A stretch of 64,000 bases of DNA from Schistocephalus solidus (GCA_017591395.1 WEDG01000471.1:1-64000); one strand, 5' to 3'; positions 1-11,289 are shown, counted from the stretch's first letter. Notes: a model not told the origin generated them from the sequence alone. Numbers and translations are program-made.

Positions 1-162
1 GGGTCAGACCCGAAATTTCACTGAACATTTAGGTCGAAGACAATCAACCACTATGGAATAAACACGTCATGCCCATTCTACAAACAAGTAGTACAACAAG
101 TAGCATGAATCGTATATGGCACATTTATTATACCGTACTTCCGGCATAGGTACTAGCTAAAA

Positions 163-237
163 GCCCAGACACGTGTTTCGCCGATGTTTCTGCTGCTGCG
201 TAACGCAGCAACAAGGGGTTCGGCTCCTCAGTGGATC
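163..237 (-). ncRNA. Hammerhead ribozyme motif (type I, minimal stem III), copy 1
   Basis: Read on the minus strand, the core CTGAGGA (225-231) fits CUGANGA. Stem II (GCCGA with TCGGC, canonical G-C closing pair) encloses a long loop holding its own GCTGCG/CGCAGC hairpin. GAAA follows at 176-179, then the palindrome ACACGTGT forms a loop-less stem III ending in a GUC cleavage triplet, with predicted cut between 168 and 167. Stem I pairs TCCA before the core with TGGG after the cut. All conserved core nucleotides are present. A palindromic stem III usually means cleavage in dimeric or tandem transcripts, which fits the tandem repeat. Activity is predicted only. Confidence 0.8.
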
Positions 238-516
238 CCCCAGCGTTCTCTATGCGGTTTCTGGTATATGGACTCCAGAGAATAATCAAGGAAATAATTT
301 CTGAAATTATTAAGTGCAGGACATGGAGTCAGATGATTCGGAAATGACTTTTTAGGGTCAGACCCGAAATTTCACTGAACATTTAGGTCGAAGACAATCA
401 ACCACTATGGAATAAACACGTAATGCCCATTCTACAAACAAGTAGTACAACAAGTAGTATGAATCGTATATGGCACATTTATTATACCGAACTTCTGGCA
501 TTGGTACTAGCTAAAA

Positions 517-591
517 GCCCAGACACGTGTTTCGCCGATGTTTCTGCTGCTGCGTAACGCAGCAACAAGGGGTTTGGCTCCTCAGTGGATC
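517..591 (-). ncRNA. Hammerhead ribozyme motif, copy 2 of the ~354-bp repeat
   Basis: Same architecture as the motif at 163-237: CTGAGGA core (579-585), GAAA, palindromic ACACGTGT and GUC site (cut between 522 and 521). One base change in stem II (GCCAA opposite TCGGC) shortens it to three strong pairs, so this copy may be weaker. Confidence 0.7.
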
Positions 592-974
592 CCCCAGCGT
601 TCTCTATGCGGTTTCTGGTATATGGACTCCAGAGAATAACGAAATAATTTCTGAAATTATTAAGTGCAGGACATGGAGTCAGATGATTCGGACATGACTT
701 TTTAGGGTCAGACCCGAAATTTCAATGAGCATTTGGGTGGAAGACAATCAACCACTGTGGAATAACCACGTAATGCCCATTCTACAAACAAGTAGTACTA
801 AAAGTAGTATGAATCGTATATGGCACAGTGGTTGATTGTCTTCGACCCAAATGTTCATTGAAATTTCGGGTCTGACCCCAAAACAGTCCGAATCATCTGA
901 CTCCATTTCCTGCACTTAATAATTTCAGTTATGTCCATCTGTGAGTCCATATACAAACATACATAGCGTACGCT

Positions 975-1047
975 GGGGGCACTGAGCCGAACCCCTCGTT
1001 GCTGCGTCACGCAGCAGCAGAAACGTGGGCGAAACACGTGTGTGGGC
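975..1047 (+). ncRNA. Decayed hammerhead motif in the inverted ~354-bp copy
   Basis: In this inverted copy the core reads CTGA directly followed by GCCGA, so three core bases (GGA) are deleted, and the cleavage triplet is GTG instead of GTC. Stem II and the GAAACACGTGT part survive. It should be inactive and serves as a natural broken comparison for copies 1 and 2. Confidence 0.75.
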
Positions 1048-1329
1048 TTTTAGCTAGTACCTATGTTGGAAGTACGGTATAATATATGCATATAATTATA
1101 TATATATATATAATGTGTTTAATCTCTGTACATTGTCCGAATAAATTAAAATAGCATCTTCAGGTAAAAGCGTAGGCATATCCTTTTGTGTATATTAAGA
1201 GAACTATCCTTTCGTCAAATTCCTGTATAGGTATGTCTGTTATTGGATTACAATAAGTTTCAGATCGTCCTTGAAATACTTGTGAATGTTTCACTGTTTT
1301 TAATCGATTGACAATAAGTTAATATTCTG

Positions 1330-2100
1330 TTTGATGTTTTTATCTAAACCCTTTAAAATAACATATTTCTTTACAATTTTTACTGAACTAGTGAGTTTTC
1401 GGTTATTCCTTCTAATGGAGGTGACCGTTTGCGTCATTTTTGTAGATTCACTCAAACATGAACCCTCATTGATGAGAAAAATAAGCGTCTACAACAGACG
1501 TCGGCCATTAATATGCCTAAGATCAATTAAAAAAAAACTTTATAATAAGTTACCTGTTTAAAATGCGTATTTATTAGGAACTTCGCTGACGAATATCTGC
1601 GGAATTTGCCTTCTCGCAAGATGAAAATGTGGAAGCTTGATAGTGATACATTTTCTGCGGATAGGGAAAGAAGTTATTTTTCACTTGATATGGTAGCGTT
1701 TTTTGCCACATATTTTTGCTTTAATGCCCCCTTTTTAGACACAAAATACGCAACAGAGTATACAAATATATACCACGATTTTGCACATTCAGCTAAGTAT
1801 CTTTTTATCGCGTTTCTAAATTCCGGATCAGCGGAAACTATTTTATACAAAAAGTATCTTTTCGCACACTTCCAATTTTACATAGGTATGTTTGTAGTCC
1901 ATCTCCACAGTATCTTCTACGAATTTAGATAGCGGTCCAAATTTTCGCTGTAATAACATATAAGTACTGGTTAACAGGTTTATTCCTGAGTTTTGTTGCA
2001 TAAACGTCGGCAATTTTTGGAAAATAAGTTTCGAACCAGAATTCTTAGCTTGGTTGTGGAAAACGATGCGATTCCTCACAGTTGCTTCCACCTGGGCCTT
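1330..2100. repeat. Dispersed AT-rich repeat, probable PLE terminal/untranslated region
   Basis: The stretch is clearly related, with indels, to 20750-21250: both share blocks such as GTGAGTTTT, ATTCCTTCTAATGGAG, GATACATTTTCTGC, TTTAATGCCC and AAATTCCGGAT in the same order. The second copy lies directly beyond the 3' end of a minus-strand PLE, so the most likely source is the untranslated or pseudo-LTR part of that PLE family. Small ORFs here (76-108 codons) are AT-rich and resemble no known protein. Confidence 0.6.
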
Positions 2101-2960
2101 TAGCTAATAATTGTGCTAAAAATATGCTGAGCAGTTTCACTAGTTATACTACTAACTGCCTGCTGGCAGCTTGTGAATAAACTACCCCAAGTTGCAAATT
2201 ATTTTCTGATGAAATTAAAAGCTGAAATTTTAAATTTTATTTGTCGCTACGGCCACGCTCACCACCAGTTGTACTGACATTGTCTTGCCATCATAACAAG
2301 GTGTATATTGCGCAAATCTGCCTCGCTATCACGCACACACGTACCCCTGGTTATGCACCCACTCTGTGTGTGCCATGCGATAGACGTTGTCGTTTGTCAC
2401 GGTCGAACCGTCACCTTGATTGGTTGCCGTCTGAAGTGATGCATAAGCCGGCTCAATTCGCATTGCAGGATTTTTTTCAACTAATTTTGTGATTCTCTTA
2501 AGTGCTTGTCACTTGTAACTGACTCTTCTTTTTGGCTCAAACCAAACCCTTTCTCGTCGGCACCGCAAGTCGCTCAAGCTTCTCCCACTGTATTTAGGCT
2601 GTAGTACAGATTCAAATTATTTTTACCTTTAATACTCCATTTTGATTGGCCGGTTCGCAACTGATTAGTCCTCTCTGACCACTTTTATGACTCATGGCTT
2701 GGGTTTTCTGTTGTTGGCAGAAATTTTGACATAATTTTCTTGTGATCGTGATTTTTATGTTTGCCCGGGTTCGACACGCCTAACCTGTGTAATGAAGCAG
2801 GTCCTTGTTAGCTGGCGTGATGGAATTGGCGGTTTTTCGATTTTGTTTCCAAAGCCTAGTCGAATTCTTAAAGGATTCCCCAGAGGTCTTGGATAATTTA
2901 AGCCTTTGTATTTTTCCTTAAATTTGGTACTGGAACTGTTAGTGGTTTATGGTAAGTAGG
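2100..2960. other. Intergenic or intronic sequence, nothing recognised
   Basis: No conserved reading frame, RNA gene or clear mobile-element domain was seen. It lies upstream of the first recognised DOP1 exon and could be part of an upstream DOP1 intron. Confidence 0.4.
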
Positions 2961-2964
2961 CGGT

Positions 2965-3410
2965 AAGCGTGGTAGTTGCGCTGGACCGACACGGGAGCCA
3001 AATCAGAGTGCGGAAGCCGTTATTATTCTTGGATGAGGTCCCTTAACAAATGCCGAACATGGGGGGTAAGCATGCCCAACTTGGGCACGCGTAGGTGCTG
3101 GCTCCTGGCGCATTCCCGCTCTCCCATTCCGTGGGAGATGCTTCATTTACGCCCGACCCCGCTTCCGGTCTTCTTGACTATGTCTTGACACCGGGAATTT
3201 GCGGGCAAGGGAAGAGAGAGAGAGAGAGTGCGGTAGATGCAGTACAAGTCTGCGATCACTTAAAAATAAGTTGCTCAAAAGCCACCGTCCCTGCACCGCC
3301 TTTCTCTGGAGCATACGGTGGACATCGTCGGATTATGACAGTTGAACTGTCGTGTATGGTAAATAGGCGCTCACCGATCGGTTACAGGTGGTCTAATTAA
3401 CACCGGTCAG
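2965..3410 (+). repeat. Interspersed repeat family R1, forward copy
   Basis: This stretch shares blocks with the reverse complement of 6510-6870: GCCGAACATGGGG, CATGCCCAACTTGGG, GTGCTGGCTC, GCATACGGTGGACATCGTCG and a GA-rich tract. Partial relatives occur near 18190-18370 and 22440-22620. No coding capacity is evident. The copies sit in or next to DOP1 introns. The family could be a non-autonomous DNA element or SINE; the termini were not resolved. Confidence 0.55.
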
Positions 3411-3456
3411 CTTTTCTATTCATTTAAAACACTGAATTTATCCGTTTTTGTTTTAG

Positions 3457-3539
3457 ATCGATCAGAAAGAATTGAGTCCGATCTAATTGTCGCCTATCGA
3501 GAAAATATTACGGCGCATTCTCTGCAACTGCTGTCAGAA
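3457..3539 (+). CDS. DOP1: DOP1 (Dopey) homologue, exon a
   Basis: Exon bounded by a TTTTAG acceptor and a GTACGT donor. It starts with two bases of a split codon and ends in phase 0. The frame reads RSERIESDLIVAYRENITAH, the region that in animal DOP1 proteins precedes the conserved LLDVVYRSDEK segment. Upstream exons, which should encode most of this very large protein, are outside the window or were not recognised. Confidence 0.75.
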
Positions 3540-3632
3540 GTACGTTAGTTTCATTTGCCCCTGTATACGACGCAAACGCCAACATATTTTTTTATTCCAG
3601 TCAGCTACTATTTAAATTGAATTTTGCTTTAG

Positions 3633-3745
3633 CACATGGCTGTGTTTCTGGATGTCGTATATCGCAGTGAGGAAAAGGATCGAGTTCCTTCGGTTCTCAC
3701 TAATGGTATAATGTCCAACATCCTGCCTTTCCTCAAAACCCGCAC
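3633..3745 (+). CDS. DOP1: DOP1 homologue, exon b
   Basis: Acceptor GCTTTAG, donor GTAAGT, 113 nt, starts in phase 0 and ends two bases into a codon. It encodes FLDVVYRSEEKDRVPSV, closely matching the conserved animal DOP1 block LLDVVYRSDEKEK. The preceding intron is only 93 bp. Confidence 0.9.
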
Positions 3746-3818
3746 GTAAGTATTTTACTGTTTGACTACTATTGCCATATCAGTAACACGTATTTACTCA
3801 TATAAATGTGTACTGCAG

Positions 3819-4030
3819 CGCATCGAACGCCCGGCATTTCGCGTTGGCTAGCCAGGTTCTCGCCACACTAAGCTCCTACCAGTTCACACGCCGGGCATGG
3901 CGCAAGGAAGTGTTCGATATGCTCATGGATGCTAATTTCTTCCAGATGTCCCCATCTGCTCTCTATAGTTGGTGCGTCCTGGTAGACAACCTCATGACTC
4001 AGGACAAGAACGCCTTTAAGGAAGCCCTAA
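3819..4030 (+). CDS. DOP1: DOP1 homologue, exon c
   Basis: Acceptor TACTGCAG, donor GTAAGT, 212 nt. It contributes one base to finish the split codon from exon b and ends one base into a codon. It contains SSYQFTRRAWRKEVFDML and NFFQMSP, then DNLMTQDKNAFKEAL, the most diagnostic segment of the DOP1 C-terminal region. DOP1 proteins are very large peripheral membrane proteins that work with MON2 and a P4-ATPase flippase in endosome-to-Golgi recycling (established for the family). The intron after exon b is 73 bp. Confidence 0.95.
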
Positions 4031-4534
4031 GTAAGTCAACCTCTGCCTGTGTTTGCCTTCTCGCAGACCTCCGTTGAGGAGAATGCCATCCTTTTAAATT
4101 AAAGCCCATGTGCTGCTTTTCCAAGAGGCTCCATAGTATCGCCAAAGTCCTTCTGAGTAAATTAAGATACCATCATAAAGTACGTCTATGACGGAATGGC
4201 AGTCGCCGCGCCAGTAGCCAGACATGCTCATTCCGATGTGCTGTGTGGACAACCTAGAGTCCTCACAGGCGATCGCATCGCATGCATGCGCGGGGAAGTT
4301 AGACCTGGGTGGCCATTTCTGGCCGTCGCCAGGGGCTGCCTGCGAGGACTTTCGATTGAGTCCTAGGGCTCACTGATACGAGCACGATCTGTACCCTCAT
4401 CGGTGAACATTCTTCCTCCACATTCTTTATCCTTGTGGACAGGACAACTGTCTCCAGTTGAAAATTACCGTCAAAGACGACGGAGACTGGAGTGGCCATT
4501 TGTGGGTCATTAGCCGCCATCAGCCAGTCATACC

Positions 4535-4625
4535 CAACCCCAGGTGGTGTACCAGCCGAGGCTCAAACCCACGACCTGTTGATTAGAGGTACAACGCTCT
4601 AAACCACTGCGCAAAGGGCTCATTG
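4535..4625 (-). repeat. tRNA-headed SINE fragment (head type 2)
   Basis: On the minus strand, GCGCAGTGGTTTAGAGCG resembles a pol III A box and GTGGGTTTGAGCC a B box, at tRNA-like spacing. The acceptor stem is not complementary, so it is a tRNA-derived SINE head rather than a tRNA gene. It lies in the DOP1 intron between exons c and d. Confidence 0.6.
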
Positions 4626-4857
4626 TCTTACTCGATTTAACTCGGAAATATGGACATTGCTTGAAGAAACCTTACCGATTGGTTACGGTACTCACCCGTC
4701 CCGTTCCGCTTTGCCGATCATTCTCTTCTATAATTCTAGGCGCTGTGCAGTTGCTGCTGGGGCTCGAGGGTGAGCCCCAAGGCAGAACGAAATCGGCGAG
4801 CGCTTTTCAACCAATAATTCCACGTCCACAGCGGTAAGGTGTTGAGCTACCTTACAC

Positions 4858-4960
4858 TCACACACTTGGGATTGGGTATAACTGGCTGATGACGGCTAAT
4901 AAGCCAGAAATGACCATTCCGGTCTCCCTTGTCTTTGTCGGTTCCACATTATCAATATAT
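4858..4960 (+). repeat. SINE body with hammerhead-like core, headless copy
   Basis: The shared SINE body runs from CACACTTGGGATTGGG to the CTTTGTCGGTTCC end. The hammerhead-like part is 4880-4924: CTGATGA at 4886-4892, a GGC/GCC stem II, GAAA, ATGACCAT in place of the palindrome, then CCGGTC pairing with AACTGG. No A or B box precedes it, so it is a 5'-truncated copy. Confidence 0.65.
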
Positions 4961-4974
4961 ATATACAGAATGAT

Positions 4975-5535
4975 ATAACCGACAAAGACTAAAGGAGACT
5001 GAAATGGCCATTTCTGGCTTATTAGCCGTCATCAGCTAACCATACCCAACCCCAGGCGCTGCGGCGCCCGAGGCTTGAACTCGTGACCTGTTGGACAGAA
5101 GTCCAATGCTCTACCCACTGCGACATGAGATCGTTCTCTTGACGTTTTATATCGTAACTCAATGTTTATAGCGTTGGACTTCTGGTCACTGGTTCGATCC
5201 TTGGGTGGTGCACCGTTTCGGGTTAGATATGACTGGCTGACGATGGCTAATAAACCATCAAATGGCCATTCCATTCTCCCTTGTCTTTGCCGGTCATGTT
5301 ATTCAGCCTATATCATTAGCCGCGCTGCGGCAGCTGACGGGGCTCGAGAGTGAGCCCCAAGGTACAACTGGATGAGTGACTCCTGTAACCGATCTGTGAG
5401 CGCCTATATACCATAGTTTATGTTTCTGAGTGAAACCGGCAAGATAACGAACTCTCGCAGCAGTGGGTAGAGCGTTTGACTTCTAACCAACAGCTTGCAT
5501 GTTCGAGCCTCGGGCGCCGCAATGCCTAGGGTTGG

Positions 5536-5540
<5 letters not shown>
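4975..5540. repeat. Cluster of SINE copies with head type 3 in both orientations
   Basis: A minus copy (about 4975-5130) joins the SINE body to a tRNA-like head with CGCAGTGGGTAGAGC and a B box ending in GCCTCGGGCGCCG. A divergent plus body lies at 5210-5300; its core has mutated to CTGACGA with ATCAAA in place of GAAA. Another plus head occurs at 5455-5520. Thus the same body is attached to different tRNA-like heads. All lie within a DOP1 intron. Confidence 0.6.

Positions 5541-5609
<69 letters not shown>
5539..5609. repeat. (TA)n microsatellite
   Basis: About 35 uninterrupted TA units directly follow a SINE head. ORFs through it (alternating Ile-Tyr) are artefacts. Confidence 0.97.
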
Positions 5610-5613
<4 letters not shown>

Positions 5614-5942
5614 TACACGTCTCCCAGTAAGCAGCATTCTACATCTATGACTCTTTGTTACGCCTCAGCATACATGTTTTTGTGAAGTGTTACCTGATCT
5701 AATTTACAAAGCGCGCGTCCCGCGCCCTCTTGTAATGACTGTTAAAGAGCAGCATACCGACTAGCACAGCAATGACTGTTTGAGGAGCTATAGAACATCC
5801 ATGGGGGGAGGGCACTTTAGGACCGGCACGGAACATGATTAAAGCCTTACTTAAAATTCATAAGAAAACTACATTCCTATGATGCAGTTACTGACAGGCA
5901 GAGTGATTGGGGCGCTCGTAATAACTTCTATTTTTTTAACAG

Positions 5943-6095
5943 CCCGCCTGACTGTCTCGCAGAGCAGTGGCCTGAACATATTTTCCAGCAAGGAGGCTGA
6001 ATATGAACAGCGTTCGATGTACCTGAAGAAGCTAAACTTCATTGTCTACACAAGTGAATGGGATCAGTATTCACGATCAGTTTCGGAGGTACTCG
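5943..6095 (+). CDS. DOP1: DOP1 homologue, exon d
   Basis: A pyrimidine-rich acceptor (TTCTATTTTTTTAACAG) opens the exon and GTGAGT closes it; 153 nt, phases 2 in and 1 out, matching exons c and e. The frame encodes LNIFSSKEAEYEQRSMYLKK and then EWDQYSRSVSEVL, aligning with the animal DOP1 block that begins SLKLFSSFEQKAMLLKRQ. The 1.9-kb intron before it holds tRNA-headed SINE fragments and a (TA)n tract. Confidence 0.9.
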
Positions 6096-6499
6096 GTGAG
6101 TATTTCTCATCTACTTCAATCTTTCTATTCTCTGACGGTCTACTAGCGTGAAACTCCGTGACACCTTGAGCGATGTCGGAGTCCCCGGACACAACTGTAC
6201 CGTGCCCATGACCTTACTGGTCTGTGGTGGCCTTAGAATGCCATGCCGGCAGAGGCGGTATTTTTAAAACTGGCCAGCGACTGAACTGATATTTAATCTG
6301 ATCTGATCGGTGCACGTACAGTCCATGACAAATGGCATGCAAAGTTTACCGAACTTCTGAAATGCGTTTACGAGTAGAAAGGATTACTTAAGAGCTATCG
6401 AAGGTTGATATCGAAAGGGTAAGTGCCTGCTTCTTAACCCTGTGCACGCAAACCTTCTGTTGGTGCTTGTATGGCTGACTGTTTATCTCAGGTTTCGCG

Positions 6500-6960
6500 T
6501 CGGGAATGTTGTACACACACACGTTAGTTTGACCGTCGTATTTCGACGATGTCCACCGTATGCTCCACAGAAGGGTGGTGCAGGGAAGTTCACTTGTGCG
6601 CAAATTAGTTTTGAGTGATAGTAGACTTGCACTGCATCTAGCTCACTCTCTCTTCCCTTAACCGCCCGACCGGAGACGGGGCGAGTGCAAATGAATCATA
6701 TCTCATCATAACCATAAAAGGCAACAGTGGGTGGTGTGGCATGAGCCAGCACCCACGCGTGACCATGTTTGGCACGCACTTCCCCCAGGTTCGGTATTTG
6801 TTATGGGAGCTCCTCCCAAATAAAAATAACACACGTCGTACCCTTATTTGGTCCCCGTGCTGGTACAGCAAATCTGCTACGCGGCCCGCTTAGGATGCAC
6901 ACGTGCGCACACACACACACACCCCTCCGTCTTTCGCACCCTCACCCTCCAGTCATCATG
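6500..6960 (-). repeat. Interspersed repeat family R1, reverse copy
   Basis: Reverse-complement relative of 2965-3410, sharing GACGATGTCCACCGTATGCTCC, the ACCGGAGACGGGGCGAGTG region and GTGGCATGAGCCAGCACC. A short (CA)n tract follows at 6907-6922. It lies in the DOP1 intron between exons d and e. Confidence 0.55.
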
Positions 6961-6969
6961 ACATGACAG

Positions 6970-9450
6970 GGACCCCTAGACTATTACAGTTAATATTTTC
7001 AACTGCAGACTGTCAGTCGATCAAATAAAAAGGTTAGAATATTACACTGCGGCACCGACCATCCATCCAGAAATAGGGGCAGGCTTGGATACTCCCTCTA
7101 CCTCAACCTACCTCAATCGGGTTCGGTTACGTATTTATACTTACAGTGAGCGCGCAAATTTAATCGAAAATTGTAATTGCGATTACAACTAGGAAGGATT
7201 ACTTAAACGGATTTTAGTACTATCTGCTGCCTATTGATTATTTATACCCTGCACCCCTCTATGCCATTAAGACGAATGTGGAGTATGTGAACTGCACACG
7301 GGACAGCAAACAGACGCACACGATGCTAGTTAAATGGACATTGTACAGTCTAAATAATCTTATGATTAAACATTTTCAAACCGAGAAGACGTGATTACCT
7401 GTCGAAGAAAATATATTTTTGTACACCTCTCCCATCAAACATCGTTGCATTTTAAAGGTCAGCCAAACTCAATAGAAAAACATGCCTGCTATATAAGTAG
7501 TCATTTTTATCCAGTGCCGGCATCCTGGAATGCAAGATAATCTATATTGCAGCCACACTTAAGACATCTTTCCTAATTGAAAATACACTTCAGAAATTCG
7601 TTGCCCTTTGCACGCGATCGGTCACTCACTTTCACCATCTCCATGACACAGCTATTACGATTTTTCACTGATTTCTGACCCCATAAATCCCGAAAAATAC
7701 ACCAAAAGTTACTGATTACCGCTTTCTATATGAAATTACGCCTCATCAAGTGTTAGATTTGAAAATCTCATATATTTCCACGTACTTTTGAGCTGGCCTA
7801 CGAAAAATGTCATGTGTTCCAGCCATTTTAAAGTGCCCTCGCATAAAATCTGTTCTCTCGCCGAATAGTTCCCTTCTCTTGCCCTCCTGATAATTCGGGC
7901 AAGTTTAGGCAAGGCGTATCCGTTTCTGCCAGTAAATCGGAAAGAAACAGCAACTTTTTAAACGATCGCTATGCAAGTTGGTTTTTTTACAGTTTTTTTG
8001 CAGATAATCTATCTACTACGGCAACATTTAGGAATAAGAAGAAGCACGATTTTTTGAGAGTACGATTGTATTCTATGCCGTCGCCCGTATTGCACAGGAG
8101 GGGGGAGTGGAGAGGTACGTTCCTATTGCCCCGTCATGTTGGGGAGGGAGCACTTCCGACCACCTCCATCCTTGCTCACTGTCGTTTCTAGACCAAGTAT
8201 CCCTTTTACCATCGAATTTCATACAGCTGCGTCTTTATACGGGTTCACTGTATTTGAAATTGCCGCGACCGGGGAGCAAGATAACCCACGAAGGTAGTCA
8301 GAAGAACGATAGAGCAGCCTCCTGTGTAAACGGCTGACTGTAGGTTGGTTGTGGGACTATAGGCAGTGCTGGCCCACTCACAATTACCGAGGAAAATGTC
8401 CTACTGTCGAGCATATAATTCATTTTTAATTCTACTGGAAAGTACTATTTTGCCTATGTGGACATTCTTCTATGAAACAAAAAAGGAAAAATTGTTGCTT
8501 GCTAAAAAGCAATAGGATGCAGTTTGGTTGGCTTATAGAAGCGAAGAGGCAAGTTCCAGGAAGTAGTCGCAATAATGGGAGACAGGATCACAGGAACAGG
8601 AGCTTTAGTAGCCTGAAGTTTCAGATCCTCACTCCCTCAACCAGCGCAATGACCTGCCTGCTCCATATTCAGTGCTGAGACCTTGACTGGGCAAAGTAGT
8701 TTGCCACGCGGAGAATATGCGGATGACCACTGTTCCTGGTGTCAATGTCAATTGCCCAAGAGCTGACACACCATCATCGCACCACATGCAACTGCGTACG
8801 ATGAGTGTGATAGCCGATAAGCTTGACAGGCACGCAGGCGCACAGTAACGGCAGGGCATCTGCATCCTCCAACACTTGGCCGGTCAGACAATTATCACAC
8901 CACGCGCAACTATCTGCGATGCACTCGGGAGCAGCCAATTGTGATAGGGATGTAGTGGCTTAGCAACTAGCGAATTCATCCTATAAATGCTGCAAAACCT
9001 GGGCGATCGAACACTCTGTATCTGATGAGGGACTCGAGTGAGAATCCGAAGCGTCAGGCTATTAAAGCTCTTGTTCTAGCGATAGTTTCTCCTTCTTCGT
9101 TAGTGTTGGTTTGTTGAGCAGCGGGACCGCACACCATAATCGGTCAGGGCAACCGTCAGTAAAACAAATTCCTATAAAAGGATGCACTGAGAAATGGTAA
9201 GCAAAAGGTTAGCGATTATGGGCCGGTCGTTTTATGGTGAAAACAGAAAGGGGTACACAATTTCGCGTTAACTTGCAGGATGGGTAACTCGTTCCATGTC
9301 TCAACCCTAGCCATATCATTAACCCTTAACTTAACCTTCATCCCAATCCTTGCGCCAACCCTAACCTTAATCCTAGCCCGGAGCGTTAGGGTCTGACTGT
9401 ATGCCTCCCCATCTTCTGTTTAACGCTATCGTAATCCATCGCATTAGCTC
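6970..9450. other. DOP1 intron, nothing recognised
   Basis: This is the 5' part of the 9.9-kb intron between exons d and e. It holds only short frames without family resemblance. 9300-9380 contains scattered CCCTAA/CCTAAC words that are too irregular for a telomeric tract. Confidence 0.5.
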
Positions 9451-9649
9451 TTTCAATGCTTCGACTGCCTCCGCTAGCCTTCGTAGTTACCACACGGAAA
9501 ACCACACGAGAGTATGCATTTTATGGTTGGTTCCCCACAATGGGTGTGCGCTGTATGTGCGCTGAACGAAAACGGGGGTCCGCTGTACGCGCCTATCTTG
9601 CAGCGCTGAATTTCCGAGAGCCAGTAACTCCTGATGTACATACGCGTGA

Positions 9650-9735
9650 TGTCTCGTTTTGAGACGTAGGCCTTCACACCGCGTCAACTACTTTGCCCAA
9701 TCGCATCACGCACTGGCATACAGGCTCGGACAATC
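9650..9735. repeat. Dispersed repeat R2, copy 1
   Basis: The segment GACGTAGGCCTTCACACCGCGTCAA...CCAATCGCATCAC...ACAGGCTCG is colinear with 14450-14525. No coding or RNA features were recognised. The surrounding 9450-11160 has no recognisable gene. Confidence 0.5.
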
Positions 9736-11208
9736 GACTGATGTTTAGGAGAGGTGTAAGAGATTGAAGCTGACATTGGGGAATCCATCCTCCATTCATG
9801 TCCTAATTATAATAAATCTGTTTTTATCTTGAATCTCTCACGACACGTTTATAGTTGTGGCTTGGAAGATCACCAGCTCCAATGTTTCGGTAATAATTTC
9901 TAACTTTTTTAAAGTCTGGCAGAAATTCGAAGAGGCCTTTAAAGCCTTTTAAGTTACAGACTGCACTTTAACTTCTATTTCTGCGGCTCATCTACGCGGA
10001 GATGTTATTCGGCGCAGATTACTGTAATCAACGCGACCGCGTGACCCCTCTTTGATTGTCGCCGCATCGCATATCGCCCTGAACAGGATCATTCGTGACC
10101 ACTACTATGACCACCGTTTTTTTCCCCTGTGGGGGTGGGGCGATGCTGCCGTAGCCCAATTAGTCCAGTGCGTGAACCAGTTGGATGTTGCTTTGTGTTT
10201 GGACAAAGAGGTGCAAGCAGAGCCCGTCTCCTCCCCTCCATCCCGCCCGCACGAATGCCAATCCTCCAGTTGTTGGCATGAGACCGCAGGATGCAATTAA
10301 CAAAGCGCCCAAACTACCCCCGCGTTCCCCTTTCTGGAGCGATAAGTTCACATGATCAACCTTACTGACTGCACTTTGCACCTAGGGCATGTGCCGACTA
10401 GGCAGCGGTGGTGATGGCGGGTACTCGGTGCCTTTGAAACTCGATCAATTAGTCTACCGCAGTTCTCAGCGGCATCTTACGCCACCGTAATGCTTGCGCT
10501 CTGTGACGTCTACCTGCGGGTCCTGCCGTCGTAGCGTCTCTTTACCGCGGCGACGAAAATATGATTTGGCCTCCGGAGTCCCATCTCTTATCCCAGCCAA
10601 CCGCGCGAGGCCCCACATTCCAGAACTGACCACCGTTCAGTGTAATGCTCACGGCAGGTTAACAATTGTGTCTGGTCTGGAGGATTGTCCCCCGTCTCCC
10701 CGTCTCCCTCGTCTCCCCCCTGAGGGCGCATAACTGGTTGGGGATGCAGCGACCCCATCCTCCTTCTACTGTTGTTATTTGGAAACCCACACGTGTAAGA
10801 GATCGAAGACTCAGAAGAAGAAGATGCAATCGCTCGAATAAGAAGTTTATTTGCCTGACGTCTCGGATTCTCACTTGAACTCACCACTAGAGACAGTCGC
10901 AGAAAAGGGACACCCTTTTCGGTTTGTTCCTTGTTAACACAGGGTTCAGTACATGTGGTACATGCAGCTGGAGCTATCGCACCACACCATTCAGCGCGCC
11001 TTCTACTGTATCCAATTGACTGAATCCGGACATGACTCTGGTTCATGGGGAAGTGAGAACTTATGGCGGCCAATGAAGCTTAGATGAGACGCGTAATTTC
11101 TTCAATATGAACAATCAAAATGCCGGACATTTCGACCCTCGTAGGCGACAATTAATTAGTAAAGGATTTTGGCAGATTTTAATAATTCCTTTGGCCTACT
11201 TTGTTTGA

Positions 11209-11289
11209 CCCTCGTAGCACAGTTGGCTAGAGCGTTGGCTGTACTATCACCCTTGATGACGTGGGTTCGAATCCCACCGAGGCGGCCGA
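11209..11289 (+). repeat. tRNA-like sequence (SINE head or tRNA pseudogene)
   Basis: An A-box-like TAGCACAGTTGGCTAGAGCG is followed 45 nt later by a strong B box inside a perfect five-pair T arm (GTGGG TTCGAAT CCCAC). The acceptor arms pair over CTCG/CGAG but mismatch at the end, and the D stem is imperfect. The anticodon position would read GTA (Tyr). The imperfect stems argue against a functional tRNA. Confidence 0.5.

Larger units (their letters stand above)
1..1085. repeat. Tandem ~354-bp non-coding repeat, 2.3 copies plus an inverted copy
   Basis: A unit beginning GGGTCAGACCCGAAATTTCA starts at 1, 355 and 705, giving periods of 354 and 350 bp. The third copy breaks off near 826 and is followed by an inverted partial copy (about 827-1083) that ends against a short TA tract. 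Copies 1 and 2 are nearly identical, so the duplication is recent. No unit carries an open protein frame of note; the best-conserved part is a hammerhead-like motif read on the minus strand. The same family recurs at about 57680-58065 and 63489-63630. The size, tandem layout and ribozyme resemble animal retrozymes; that identity is inferred. Confidence 0.85.

Noticed and set aside
9300..9385. Telomere-like CCCTAA words
   Set aside because: The words are irregularly spaced and mixed with unrelated sequence; no consecutive array of a telomeric hexamer exists.
10588..11073. 161-codon minus-strand ORF
   Set aside because: It overlaps several other frames of similar length on both strands, has no domain resemblance and lies in a DOP1 intron.
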